Shown in pieces: positions 55,139 through 64,000 of a stretch of 64,000 bases of DNA. Source of the DNA: Kalaharituber pfeilii (Eukaryota; Ascomycota; Pezizomycetes; Pezizales; Pezizaceae); NCBI GenBank assembly GCA_015179045.1, contig WHUZ01000067.1, forward strand, positions 186,001-250,000, given 5' to 3'. The notes below the pieces were generated by a model. The model worked only from the letters and a program-made list of their open reading frames with translations. It ran no database searches and had not been told where the DNA came from. A program made the position numbers and the translations under genes. The first letter of the stretch is position 1. Every line of letters starts with the position of its first letter.

Positions 55139-55777
55139 TTTTTTTGTTTTTTTTTTTTTTAATTCACGTAACCCCGCATACAGGCTACCAGCCTATGGCA
55201 GGGACCCATATACCCGGGCCAGGTTTGAGACAACTAACTACGGAATCTACATACACCCTTGAGCACCCAGTGCTCTCCGTCCCCCGGTCCCCGGCTACCC
55301 CAGATCGAGGCAGGTAAACCAGTACTCGACCGGGTCACCTTCCACGCCTTCTTGCTTCCATCCTTTCTCCTCTAGGTCCTCCCAGGACTGCCAAGTGACA
55401 TGTGCCCCATTTTTGTTCTTCCTCTGGGGCCGCTCCAGTTCTGTGCATCTGAACACCACATGCTCAGCACTCCATGCCTCACCACATGTGCATTGTACCT
55501 CCTCGCCACTGACCATCCTCCTCCACATAGCTCCGCCTTTTCCAGTCCGCAGCCATGTGTAATTTGTGAGTGCTCTCCTGCCCCAGTTTACGAATTTGCC
55601 CTTCCCAAACCCTGCACGCCCCCTCTCCTCTTTTCTTTTTCGAACTAACTCTTGACGCAGTCCACCCTCAGTGGCCTGCCCATCATACCTCATGCCCTTG
55701 GCCCCCTCTTTGGCCAACTCATCCGCCTTCTCATTGCCTTCTATCCCCACGTGGGCTTTGACCCATGCCAGCTTCAC
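55139..55777 (-). mobile_element. 5'-truncated family B LINE: RNase H end and 3' tail
   Basis: The minus-strand frame from 55777 to 55295 reads WVKAHVGIEGNEKADELAKE, the last RNase H motif of Tad/I-type LINEs. It then has TNYTWLRTGKGGAMWRR, CTCGEAWSAEHVVFRCTELE and ends DPVEYWFTCLDLG. About 90 bp later comes the hairpin (CCCTGCCATAGGCTGGTAGC, then CTGTATGCGGGG), GTTACGTGAATT and poly(A). The frame is open but the upstream reverse transcriptase is missing. This copy ties the family B minimal retroposons to a LINE. Confidence 0.8.
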
Positions 55778-56790
55778 TGCATCCGCCTTCCTTAAGTTCC
55801 GCCTACTCTAGTGACACTCATGCGTCATATAGATTCTTCTTCTCTTTTTATTTATTTATATTTTTATTTTATTTTTTCATTTCCTTTTACACAAGGTACA
55901 GTACTGCCGCCATTTCAGTAAGGCATTGAGCTAGTTTAAATCATGTATACAATTCTTCCCTTGGAAGGCCACAAGACCATTTCGACGGGATGCTGCCTGA
56001 AAGCTTGAGGAGCAGCGAGAGAATCCAAAGGACAGGCTACATTAATACTCAGATACGCTCGAGGAAGGAAGGCAGGATAGATCTTCTGCAGGTGCTGAAA
56101 CACGAGTTCTGCGTCGTGGCTGCGAAAGTGAACGCCAATAGATCCTCCTGCTGTGGGATATTTCACGACCGGTCCTCCAATCACAGTGCTGTGTATAGGG
56201 GCGACTGACAGAGGTAGCAGCTACCAGTGCGGCGGTTACAGAGCCTATGTTTGTTCGGAACGCGGACCTACCTGCATAAGGGCTGAACTCGATGCTCTCA
56301 CGGTCAATAAAGGCGTGTATGTAAGCTTCGAGGCGTCCCAGCATCATGCCTATGAGCCGCTATTTGGCAGCCACTCTGGCAGGGATTAGTTAAACGACAC
56401 GGCGTAGCAGGGCATGTGAGGCGCAAATGGATAGAACGTGCGCCGGCGACTTTGCTCTGTGTGGCTGGGGTACAGTAAGGATGTAGATTGGGAATGCGAG
56501 TATTCAGATCGGTGAATACGATCCAATGGCCTGGTACTAAGAAAGTATTCAAGAGGTCGACAACAATCGCTTGAATATGTGTTTTTCCTTTATTACAAAA
56601 AAAGCATAAGTCCGAAGTTCGCCCAAAGAAACGCAGATGAAGATTGAATACCAAATATGTAGCTGTGGATGTTGGCAGGCAACCTTAGCACGTGTTTGAG
56701 TGCGAACTGGAATCGTTGTTTGGAGCTGCCAAAGTACCATGCAACAGCTTTCGCCATACTCTGGTAATGTTTGCCGACAGCTTGATTTCA
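55778..56790 (-). pseudogene. Degraded coding-like region of unknown family
   Basis: Several minus-strand frames look protein-like but do not join: VGKHYQSMAKAVAWYFGSSK and onward to ANFGLMLFL, then IVVDLLNTFLVPGHWIVFTD, then MMLGRLEAYIHAFIDRESIE, then a piece ending VEMVLWPSKGRIVYMI at 55936. Shifts or short introns would be needed at about 56600, 56345 and 56170. No family is recognised. The fold-back element is inserted at its 5' side. Plus-strand frames here are shorter and less convincing. Confidence 0.3.
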
Positions 56791-56794
56791 ATTA

Positions 56795-58538
56795 ACGTCA
56801 CTGACCGGGATCCGGCGCATTACCGGGACCCGGCGCACTTCCGGAATAAAAACAATAGCCTCCTGTAAGGCCAAATCTTCATAGAAGATAACCAAATTGC
56901 ACATACAGCTTGGAGAGGTATAGGAAAGTAACTTCCGCACCTCAGTTAGCCAATTGGAAATTTTGAATGATACTCTATAGTAGTAGTTGCCCAATTAGGC
57001 ATCTGAACCCTATGCAGGTGTAAAATGGCAAGATGGCTATTGAGGACCTTGAGCAAGTGCATATACCTTCTATAGTATGTAATAAAGAGATCTGGAATGT
57101 TTCATGATGATTGGATACATATGGAACAAGTGGTGAGCCAATATCCATACATATATTTTTACTGCTAGAAGTAAATTTTGATATTCAGTCTGTATATATT
57201 TCTAAAAATATGAGGCATGTTCAAAATGCTCTAGAATATAACCCTACACATAGGAGAATATATTTTAAGTAGCCTATAGGTATAGGTATTGACAGAAAGT
57301 AGAGATCAATAGGGATATCCATCTATATATACTCAATTAGATAATGCATATTCCTTAATGCACCATATATGAATGCTACAGTCCTGAGCTATGAAACTTC
57401 AGAAATATAATCTAAAAGCTTCTGGAATATTATATAGAAACTTTCAGAGTAACTCAATTATATTTGTTAAAGTTACGCATAATTTCTTAAATTTAGTCTA
57501 TTTATTTTCTTAGAACTGGATAAAGTGAAGAGAACAGTTAGATTCAAAGATGCTATTTATTTCATAAAAGTGATAGTGAACAAGTAAATAAGAAAGTCGC
57601 CTCTTATAAGTGAGTTGAGTAGTAGGGAGCTAAGTACGGAAATAAAAAAGTTATAGAAATACAATAGCATATATAAGAGCAGAAATAAGTAACAAAAATA
57701 AGAAACAAGTGATGAACATTCTAGTACACTTGCGCGATGCGCTCAAGGGAAGGCATTAGTGATGTATTGGCTATTATTGAGTCATAATCATAGTATTTAT
57801 ACATGTTGCAATAACATATAGACTAAAATTCAAGGTGTCTTTATATGAAAGAAGACATAATCATATCTACTTTGAGCAAGTAGTATTAGGTTACTTTGAG
57901 AGTTTCTATATAATATTCTAGAAGCTTTTAGATTATATTTCTGAAGTTTCATAGCTCAGGACTGCAGCATTCATATATGGTGTATTAAGGAATATGCATT
58001 ACCTAATTAAGTATATATAGATAGATATTCCTATTGATCTCTACTTTCTGTCAATACCTATATCTATAGGCTACTCAAAATATATTCTCCTATGGGTAGA
58101 GTTATATTCTAGAGCATTTTGAACATGCCTTATATTTTTAGAAATATATACAGACTGAATATCAAAATTCACTTCTAGCAGTAAAAATATATGTATGGAT
58201 ATTGGCTCACTACTTGTTTCAATCATTATGAAACATTCCAGATCTCTTGATTACATACTATAGAAGGTATATGCACTTGCTCAAGGTCCTCAATAGCCAT
58301 CTTGCCATTTTACACCTGCATAGGGTTCAGATGCCTAATTGGGCAACTACCACCATAGAGTATCATTCACAATTTCCAATTGGCAAACTGAGGTGCGGAA
58401 GTTACTTTTCTATACCTCTCCAAGCTGTATGTGCAATTTGGTTATCTTCTATGAAGATTTGGCCTTACAGGAGGCTATTGTTTTTATTCCGGAAGTTCGC
58501 CGGATCCCGGTAATGCGCCGGATCCCGGTCAGTGACGT
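56795..58538. mobile_element. Fold-back element, 1744 bp, ~660-bp inverted arms, TA target site
   Basis: The arms (about 56795-57465 and 57880-58538) are near-perfect inverted copies. The termini ACGTCACTGACCGGGATCC lie next to TA (56793-56794 and 58539-58540). The ~415-bp loop is A/T-rich with no transposase. The arms are interrupted only by small mismatches, so the element is fairly young. A decayed copy lies at 14455-16405. Confidence 0.87.
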
Positions 58539-58543
58539 TATAG

Positions 58544-58595
58544 TTTTTTTTTGTTATATCATTACTCTCGTGCCGCCCTACGGGCTATGGCGAGC
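58544..58595 (-). mobile_element. Minimal hairpin retroposon, family A, at the fold-back border
   Basis: On the minus strand CTCGCCATAGCCCGTAGGGC, then GGCACGAGAGTAATGATATA and poly(A). It directly abuts the TA of the fold-back element. No clear target duplication is left. Confidence 0.7.
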
Positions 58596-58597
58596 TA

Positions 58598-59515
58598 ATG
58601 ATAGGTGTTGCCGGTGGTATATCGGGGACAACTATATTACGAGATTCAACGCTCTGTAAAATAAAGCACTCCCGCATACCTACTGTACCCCGACATACTG
58701 CAGAGTACTTACAAGAAGGTACAGCGACTTGGCATACGCCAGCTATGATACTTGACAGTAATCCATTCGAGTCTCCGTACTCGGCCACACTATTCGGCTT
58801 TGGCATGCAGCCCTCCCATTCAGCCATGCCAGCGAATTTTTTTTTTTATCTATGACCGCATGCCGCCCTCATAAGTGATAGTTATGGAAATAAGTAACGT
58901 GGTAAGAAATAAATAGAGGAAAAATGGGAAAAGCGATCCAATCCAATGAGATAAAAGAATAAATGTAGCTTCTCAGTCCTCCATTTCGCCCATCTGTCTC
59001 AACAGGGGGTCCCGATCTTGATCTTTCGGTGGGTTCGACATGTCCTCCCTTCCCCCGGGCCATATCCTTAACTTCCAGACCCGGCATGTGTCGAGTAGGT
59101 GTTCCGTCGTCTCCTCCTGCTCCCAGCACCATCTGCATTCGGGTCCGTCCTTTTCCCTAACTTTTATCTCCATGCTCTTAGACCTTTTCCTCTGAGTAGT
59201 CCGGCCAGCTTGCCCACGTGGTGTTCCAGTCGCTGTAGTGGTCTATAGTTCAGTTTCAGGATGCCAGCGAATGGTGTATGGTTGATCATAATCCCGTTGT
59301 ACCCTGTGCCACGCGAACCCTTGCTGCAGCACACCCTTGAACTCCACCAAAAGCTCGTTGCCTTTCAACATGTAAGAACTGAGTACAAAATAGAGAGGAT
59401 GCGATTTAAAGCTGGCCTTACTCCAAATCTTCCGACCAAGCTCAAGATGGCAAAGCGGGCAAAATATAGAGCTGGCTCTGTGATTTCAGGATGCGATTTT
59501 GCTGGGGCCCCTTAA
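58598..59515 (+). pseudogene. ORF interrupted by a truncated LINE
   Basis: An ATG at 58598 (MIGVAGGISGTTILRDSTLC..) stays open to SHSAMPAN, where the LINE is inserted. With the insert and one duplication removed, the frame continues GVWLIIIPLYPVPREPLLQH and KLVAFQHVRTEYKIERMRFK to a TAA at 59515. About 165 codons, no recognised family. Competing minus-strand frames exist, so the coding strand is uncertain. Confidence 0.3.
58840..59258 (-). mobile_element. 5'-truncated family A LINE with 12-bp target duplication
   Basis: ATGCCAGCGAAT is present at both borders (about 58828-58839 and 59262-59273). On the minus strand KVREKDGPECRWCWEQEETT, then EHLLDTCRVW is the ORF2 C-terminal Cys/His block, ending in GEMED and a stop at 58975. 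The 3' end is GGGCGGCATGCGGTCATAGA plus poly(A), related to the family A tail. Confidence 0.83.
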
Positions 59516-60017
59516 CACTGTTGACAAGGGGGTACTGTCTGGCTCTAAACGTGAAAAAGGTATATTTCTTATAATCATATGCACTGTTTTACATGTCAAC
59601 TTGCATTTATGCACTCATTCATATCCACAATGCTGTCTGAGCATTTACTAATAATGTCCCTAAACATGCTGATGGCAAAAACGCAGGCGCATTCTCCAGT
59701 CCTGTAGCTGAATAGGCTGTAGAGTTCTTGTGTGGCATGGAGTCCGTACGTTCGTACAATTTGATTTTTTCTGCGAGTTTGTATGTATGTACAGTGGGAT
59801 TTTTTTTCTGTGGGTTTGTAGAAGCCACCGCAACTGAAAAAACGCATTTTTTAAAGCCAGTCTGGCTGGCTTCTGACCCCTGCTGGCTTTATCACTAGGG
59901 TGTTGAACAAGGGACCTTGTCGTCCTGCCAGGGCCCCTGCAAATAGGGCCAGTTGACATCGCATCCTCTCTAATAATATCTATAGCCACCTTTGCAAATG
60001 CAGACCCTACTGTTAAG
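59516..60017. other. Intergenic, no gene recognised
   Basis: No credible gene or intact repeat is seen here. Confidence 0.35.
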
Positions 60018-60019
60018 TA

Positions 60020-61875
60020 TGGCTTAGTGCGCAGGGATGGCTTAGTGCGTAGCACCTGGGCACCACGCTGACTCAGCATTATTCTTCATATTCTGCCGAC
60101 GGATATAGGCAAAAGACTGTAATTTTCGGCGCATATCATCACAATTGCTCACTCTACACATTGCATCTATCATACATATGAAAAAATAAAACTTTCGATG
60201 TCAAAACCCCATTCTGAATTGAGTACCCCCCTATGATGACCCCCTCCCCCCCCTCCACATCCTACCCGCACTACCACGCATTGTACTAATCCAAGCCATC
60301 ATACTGCTTCATCATCTACCTACTCAATGGTTAGCACTAGAATCTGAAGCTCACATGGCTACATACCTCAGCGAATTGCTGCAATCTAACAGCATCCAGC
60401 ATCTCTACAAGCTGTTCCTCATCAAAATGGACCTCCTCCCACTCTTCAGCCACCTCAGAGCCAGGCAACACCTTCAACACCTTCGGTTTTTGTGGCTTCA
60501 GTGGTGGCTTCCTTTTCTCTTTCCTCGCAGCACCAACTTCCAGTCGCCATGCTTCGACCTCCGTCTCCCACTGTGCCTTTGCTTCATCATTCAGCTTCTT
60601 CAACTCCACCCTATCTTGTCGGCGCTGGACTTTCGCTGCTTCCGCTGCACGCTGCTTCTCTGCTCGCTCAATGCCCTCCATGACGTCCTTGTCCGTTAGG
60701 ACTCTACCTTTGCCCACATGCTTGCGGCTAGAGGCCTTAACCACTGTCTTGCCTGAGCGCGCTGCAGAATACCAAAGCATCCTACATCCAATGGCTGCAT
60801 GAAGCCGGTGGAGTGTGGAGGGAGGCATATCATGTGAGTGTTATGCTTTAATGCGAACTGGACTACCTTCCAGTGGACATGGGAGCTATGGCCGTCAACG
60901 ATGAGGATGCGAGCAGTGGTAGTGGGGGCGGTGGGGGCGGTGGGGGCGGTGTGCCGCTCAAAGTGTCTGGAGATATACTCAAATCCTAACTCGTCATCCA
61001 TATATCCACTTGGAGAGACTCCATACCCTCCTCCAGGAATGAGTGCAATGCTAATCCTTCTTGACTCTGCAATACCCTCATTGGTTGCATAATACCCTTC
61101 ACGATGCGTCTTTCCTTGCCATACAATAAATGGTGGTATGACATCACCTGTGGCATTAATTGTCTCCAATACACTGCAGAATTCTCTGCTGCCTTCACTC
61201 ACAGCAGTAGGTACCGTGCCTGCACGTACAACAGCCTTCTCTCGTCCAGATCTACCAAGTGTCATACCTTTCTCATCACAGTTCCAAAGGTTAGCCGGTG
61301 TTACCTGGTAGCGACGGATAAGGTCATTCAACAGCTTATAAAATGCAGTTTGGAGCTGCTTGATGCTCAACCCACTCCTTCTTCAGGATAGGGTGTCGCT
61401 TGATAAAACGATTCACCCATAGCTCACCGAGCCTATGTATGTTGCCAGGACGTGAATTGAGGATATCCTGAGCCATTCGATGGATGAGAGAAAGGCTCAT
61501 AGGAAACCCACGCTGTGCCATGAGGCAGCAGTGATCTGCTATAGCTTCCTCCTGCCCCGGAGTGAACAATTGACGGTATTGGTGAGCTTTATTGCGTGCT
61601 TGCGTCTTTCCTGCAACCCTGCGACGTAAGGTATCCACATTGACACCATAGAGGTCTGCAATGCGAGCTCTGGACACCCAAGGCATGTCCCGTGCATGCT
61701 GTATAGCTTTTTGGAGGTTATCTTCAGTATATACAGGCATGGTTGATTGTATATGTGAAGTTTGAGAAGCATAGCATAGCTAGATCTCGTGATATGCAGA
61801 ATAAGGGGAGGGGGGTTGGTGCCGAGGAGCAGGGATATTTTAGCGCGCACTAAGCCATCCCTGCGCACTAAGCCA
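60020..61875 (-). mobile_element. Complete pogo/Fot1-like element, 1856 bp, TA target site
   Basis: Perfect ~30-bp TIRs begin TGGCTTAGTGCGCAGGGA and contain TGGCTTAGTGCG twice. TA is at 60018-60019 and 61876-61877. One transposase gene fills the interior on the minus strand. Confidence 0.87.
60361..61740 (-). pseudogene. pogo/Fot1-like (CENP-B-type, DDE_1) transposase, two frameshifts
   Basis: The ATG at 61740 gives MPVYTEDNLQKAIQHARDMP, then SRARIADLYGVNVDTLRRRV (pipsqueak HTH), then FPMSLSLIHRMAQDI..LGELWVNRFIKRHPIL (CENP-B/Tc5 HTH). A frameshift near 61365 leads to TPANLWNCDEKGMTLG (first Asp), ILIVDGHSSHVHW (second Asp) and HSTGFMQPLDVGCFG (third Asp). A second shift near 60770 leads to SRKHVGKGRVLTDKDVMEGI and a Lys/Glu-rich tail ending LQQFAE. 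A GTATGT donor follows with TGCTAACC downstream, so a terminal intron is possible. All three catalytic Asp are kept, but the shifts break the gene. Confidence 0.82.
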
Positions 61876-61877
61876 TA

Positions 61878-62085
61878 GCTAACAGTAGTGAGCTATAGGC
61901 AGTTTCGTAGAGGCACGACCAGGTTACACAGCCATCTTCAGCTGGGTGGTGCTGGATCTCACACCAGGTAAGGGCTGGGAACCTTAGCGCCGATTTAGAG
62001 CCCCCACGCCCAAATGCAAACAATCTCGCATCTCGCAGAATATACGCTGACTTCCAATCTGGAGGAAAAATGAAATCAGCAACTA
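61878..62085. other. Short spacer between two TIR elements
   Basis: No feature seen. Confidence 0.4.
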
Positions 62086-62933
62086 CAGTCTACCCTTGCT
62101 ATACCGGACCTCGCTATACCGGATGCACTAATACTAATACACCTTAGACTACCCCGCTTCACACTTGGCTGCCACTGCTGCTACCAGCCGCTGCTACCGC
62201 TACCATCACTTGCTACAATGTTGTTTAAGTAATGGAAACTGGGCACTTCGTTGTTGCTTTTTCCATGTACTATCATTTCTGAGATTAGTTGTTAAGCACT
62301 TATCACTTTCAAGATGTCTGACAGAGTAGATGCAACTACTGATCAGCCCTAAATAATAGGTTAGATACTTAGCATATCACAATTGCCCTGCCATGGCGAA
62401 CAGCCGCATGCGGGGTTACGTGATATAAAAAAAAACAAAACAAAAAAAAAACAAGCATATCACAATTAATTTGGAGTATAGAAATCTCACCAATGTATCT
62501 CGAAAATGTCTACCAAATTCACTTATCTTTTCTTTAGCATACTTTGGTTCGAGTCAAGATTTACATATTTGATGCTTCTCAAGCACACTCAGGCCCGATG
62601 TTTTCTAGATTTTGTGAGCAACGCATATTTTGCGGGATATGTAAACAAGTTGATGAGAGGACTCGCAATATTAATTCTGACCGAGGGGGGTGGAAGCGGA
62701 CCACGCGCAGCGTGGTCTGCAGAGAAAAAACTTATTTGTTCTCCGCTTCTGAAAGGTATTAAGTTGATGTTTACTTAATTCATTTCTATTTCAGTAATTA
62801 TTAAATTTGCAAAATTTTTTCACCACCCCAGCCTCGAACCCCTGTCTGCCAAGCATTTTATTCTATACCGGAACCTTGTTGAACCGGAGAAAATTGCCAG
62901 ATTTTAGCATTCCGGTATAGCAAGGGCAGACTG
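62086..62933. mobile_element. pogo/Tc1-like non-autonomous element, 848 bp, TA target site
   Basis: The left end CAGTCTACCCTTGCTATACC and the inverted right end CAGTCTGCCCTTGCTATACC are flanked by TA (62084-62085, 62934-62935). The interior has no transposase and carries a family B retroposon. Scraps of the same family lie at 17280-17495 and 22270-22340. Confidence 0.8.
62385..62453 (+). mobile_element. Minimal hairpin retroposon, family B
   Basis: Core GCCCTGCCATGGCGAACAGC through GCGGGGTTACGTGATAT and an A-rich tail with C. The 14-bp duplication AGCATATCACAATT is at 62371-62384 and 62454-62467. Confidence 0.88.
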
Positions 62934-63036
62934 TATTGGAATTGACAAAAAATGTCCTACTAAGGAGGGGAGCAGGGGGGCCTGCTGAGGCTGAAATACC
63001 CCCAAACACACTAGCTTACAGGTGAACTCATCGTTA

Positions 63037-63900
63037 TGGTTGCGGACGGCTTTAATCAACACTATGTAACACTTCATTTCGCTTACTAATACAGCCTTTT
63101 TTTTTTTTTTTTTTTTTTTTTCGCTCTTTGATCCCCCTCCGGAATACCTCTACTGTATAGAATATACGCCTCTTGCACTTCGCTTTCATACCCTCTACCA
63201 TACGGAAAACCGCCCTCGCCCTCTACTGTGCAGAATACATACCTCTTGCACTTCGCTTCAACTGTACAGAATTAGAAGCAGCAAACCAGTTTATAATCTT
63301 TTATCCAAAGTTTCATTGTGAGTTGAATTTTATTGATTTTGGTGTGCAGCAAAATACTATGCTCGTGAGAACTGTCAATATAACTTTGAATATTTACGAG
63401 GTACTGTACCTGCTGCTTTACTTTCTGTAAAGGTACTGCTTCTATTTTTCACTATTATGAGCACTGTATGCGACTTCTTAATGCATACTTTAATGGATAT
63501 ACCTATGAAATTAAACAATTTCAGGAATGTATATATAAAAGTCAGCGGCAAGTGGTGGATAAAAAGCACATGGTAATTACATATGCTTTGTTCTCATGCC
63601 TCATATACTTCAGACTTAGCCCTTTTAAGAAAATTTCCTGCTTACTAATACATAGTCTTACCTAATTTGTACTAGTAGTATGTAACTCAGTTAGAGGTCT
63701 CCCACCAAAATTTGCTTTTCTTTAACGTTCGATAACTTTTTTACAAAAATTTGCAAAATTAAAAACGCAATATAGATTGATTCTTTACTCAATTCTGTTC
63801 AAATGTATATGCAGTTTGATATTTTTACGATTTTTGTTATGTTCTTATCGGGTTTTGAAATTTCGGATCAAAATATGTTGATTAAAGGTGTCCGCAACCA
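63037..63900 (+). mobile_element. IS630/Tc1-type element, 864 bp, TA target site
   Basis: Ends TGGTTGCGGACGGCTTTAAT and (inverted) TGGTTGCGGACACCTTTAAT, continuing CAACA, are flanked by TA (63035-63036, 63901-63902). The termini resemble those of the nested element at 17802-18820. A T-run is at 63097-63121. Confidence 0.82.
63265..63580 (+). pseudogene. IS630/Tc1-like transposase relic
   Basis: LEAANQFIIFYPKFHCELNF is followed by ID where the catalytic Glu is expected. After one frameshift come YYARENCQYNFEYLRGTVPA, and after another MRLLNAYFNGYTYEIKQFQE and SQRQVVDKK. It aligns block for block with 18175-18494 but is more decayed (two shifts, E to D). Confidence 0.7.
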
Positions 63901-64000
63901 TATCCATACGAGTTGGGTGCACCACTTTGCTAAATATGATAAGAATGGCTGAAAAGCCTGCATCAAAAAAAATCGCGCTCGTGCGCCTGAGAGGATAGGT

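Noticed and set aside
63097..63121. T-run as another minimal retroposon
   Set aside because: No hairpin core or target duplication borders it; it is inside the IS630-type element.

Overview
This is nuclear DNA from a filamentous fungus. Genes are interrupted by short spliceosomal introns (46-122 bp, GT..AG, CTAAC-type branch points). One gene is a fungal NACHT-ankyrin NLR, and the rest is mostly mobile-element debris. The mix (Tad-like LINEs, Ty3/gypsy with chromodomain, pogo/Fot1, Tc1/IS630, PIF/Harbinger, MULE and hAT-like elements) suits a transposon-swollen ascomycete genome, perhaps a Pezizomycete (truffle or cup fungus). That placement is inference, not shown. No rRNA, tRNA or CRISPR array was recognised.

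Layout. 1-1650: right part of a PIF/Harbinger element (transposase C-terminus and a frameshifted MYB/trihelix gene, tail to tail). 2053-2548: an apparently intact two-exon gene for a CxC-type putative zinc-binding protein. 3-9 kb: MITEs and LINE tails. 11042-11552: a two-exon secreted, probably GPI-anchored protein. 14-19 kb: nested DNA transposons (decayed fold-back, Tc1, IS630-type inside another TIR element). 19.6-20.2 kb: gypsy integrase relic. 21.4-22 kb: broken ferric-reductase tail. 23386-26413: a complete gag-only LTR retrotransposon with 5-bp target duplication. 27640-28478: three-exon DUF4419-like gene. 29-30 kb: LINE ORF1 relic and an orphan membrane ORF. 31-34.6 kb: a gypsy chromovirus 3' end whose LTR holds a MULE-like element carrying a broken FAR1-like gene and a 65-copy 9-bp minisatellite. 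38429-39462: two-exon coiled-coil/beta-trefoil gene. 45-46 kb: LINE ORF1 joined directly to a LINE 3' tail. 47132-51338: five-exon, 1325-residue NLR. 51.5-52.3 kb: TIR element with a broken SANT-like gene. 53250-54782: C-terminal part of a 2OG-Fe(II)-oxygenase-type protein. 54.8-59.5 kb: LINE relics and a 1744-bp fold-back element. 60020-61875: complete pogo/Fot1-like element with a frameshifted transposase. 62-63.9 kb: two further TA-flanked elements.

The most unusual feature is a dispersed set of ~40-nt hairpin-plus-poly(A) insertions. There are two families, each copy flanked by 8-14 bp target duplications, and most full-length copies begin at the base of the hairpin. The same hairpins form the 3' ends of the LINE relics here, so these look like minimal hairpin-only retroposons moved by the LINEs. 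Several copies sit inside other transposons and let the nesting order be read directly.
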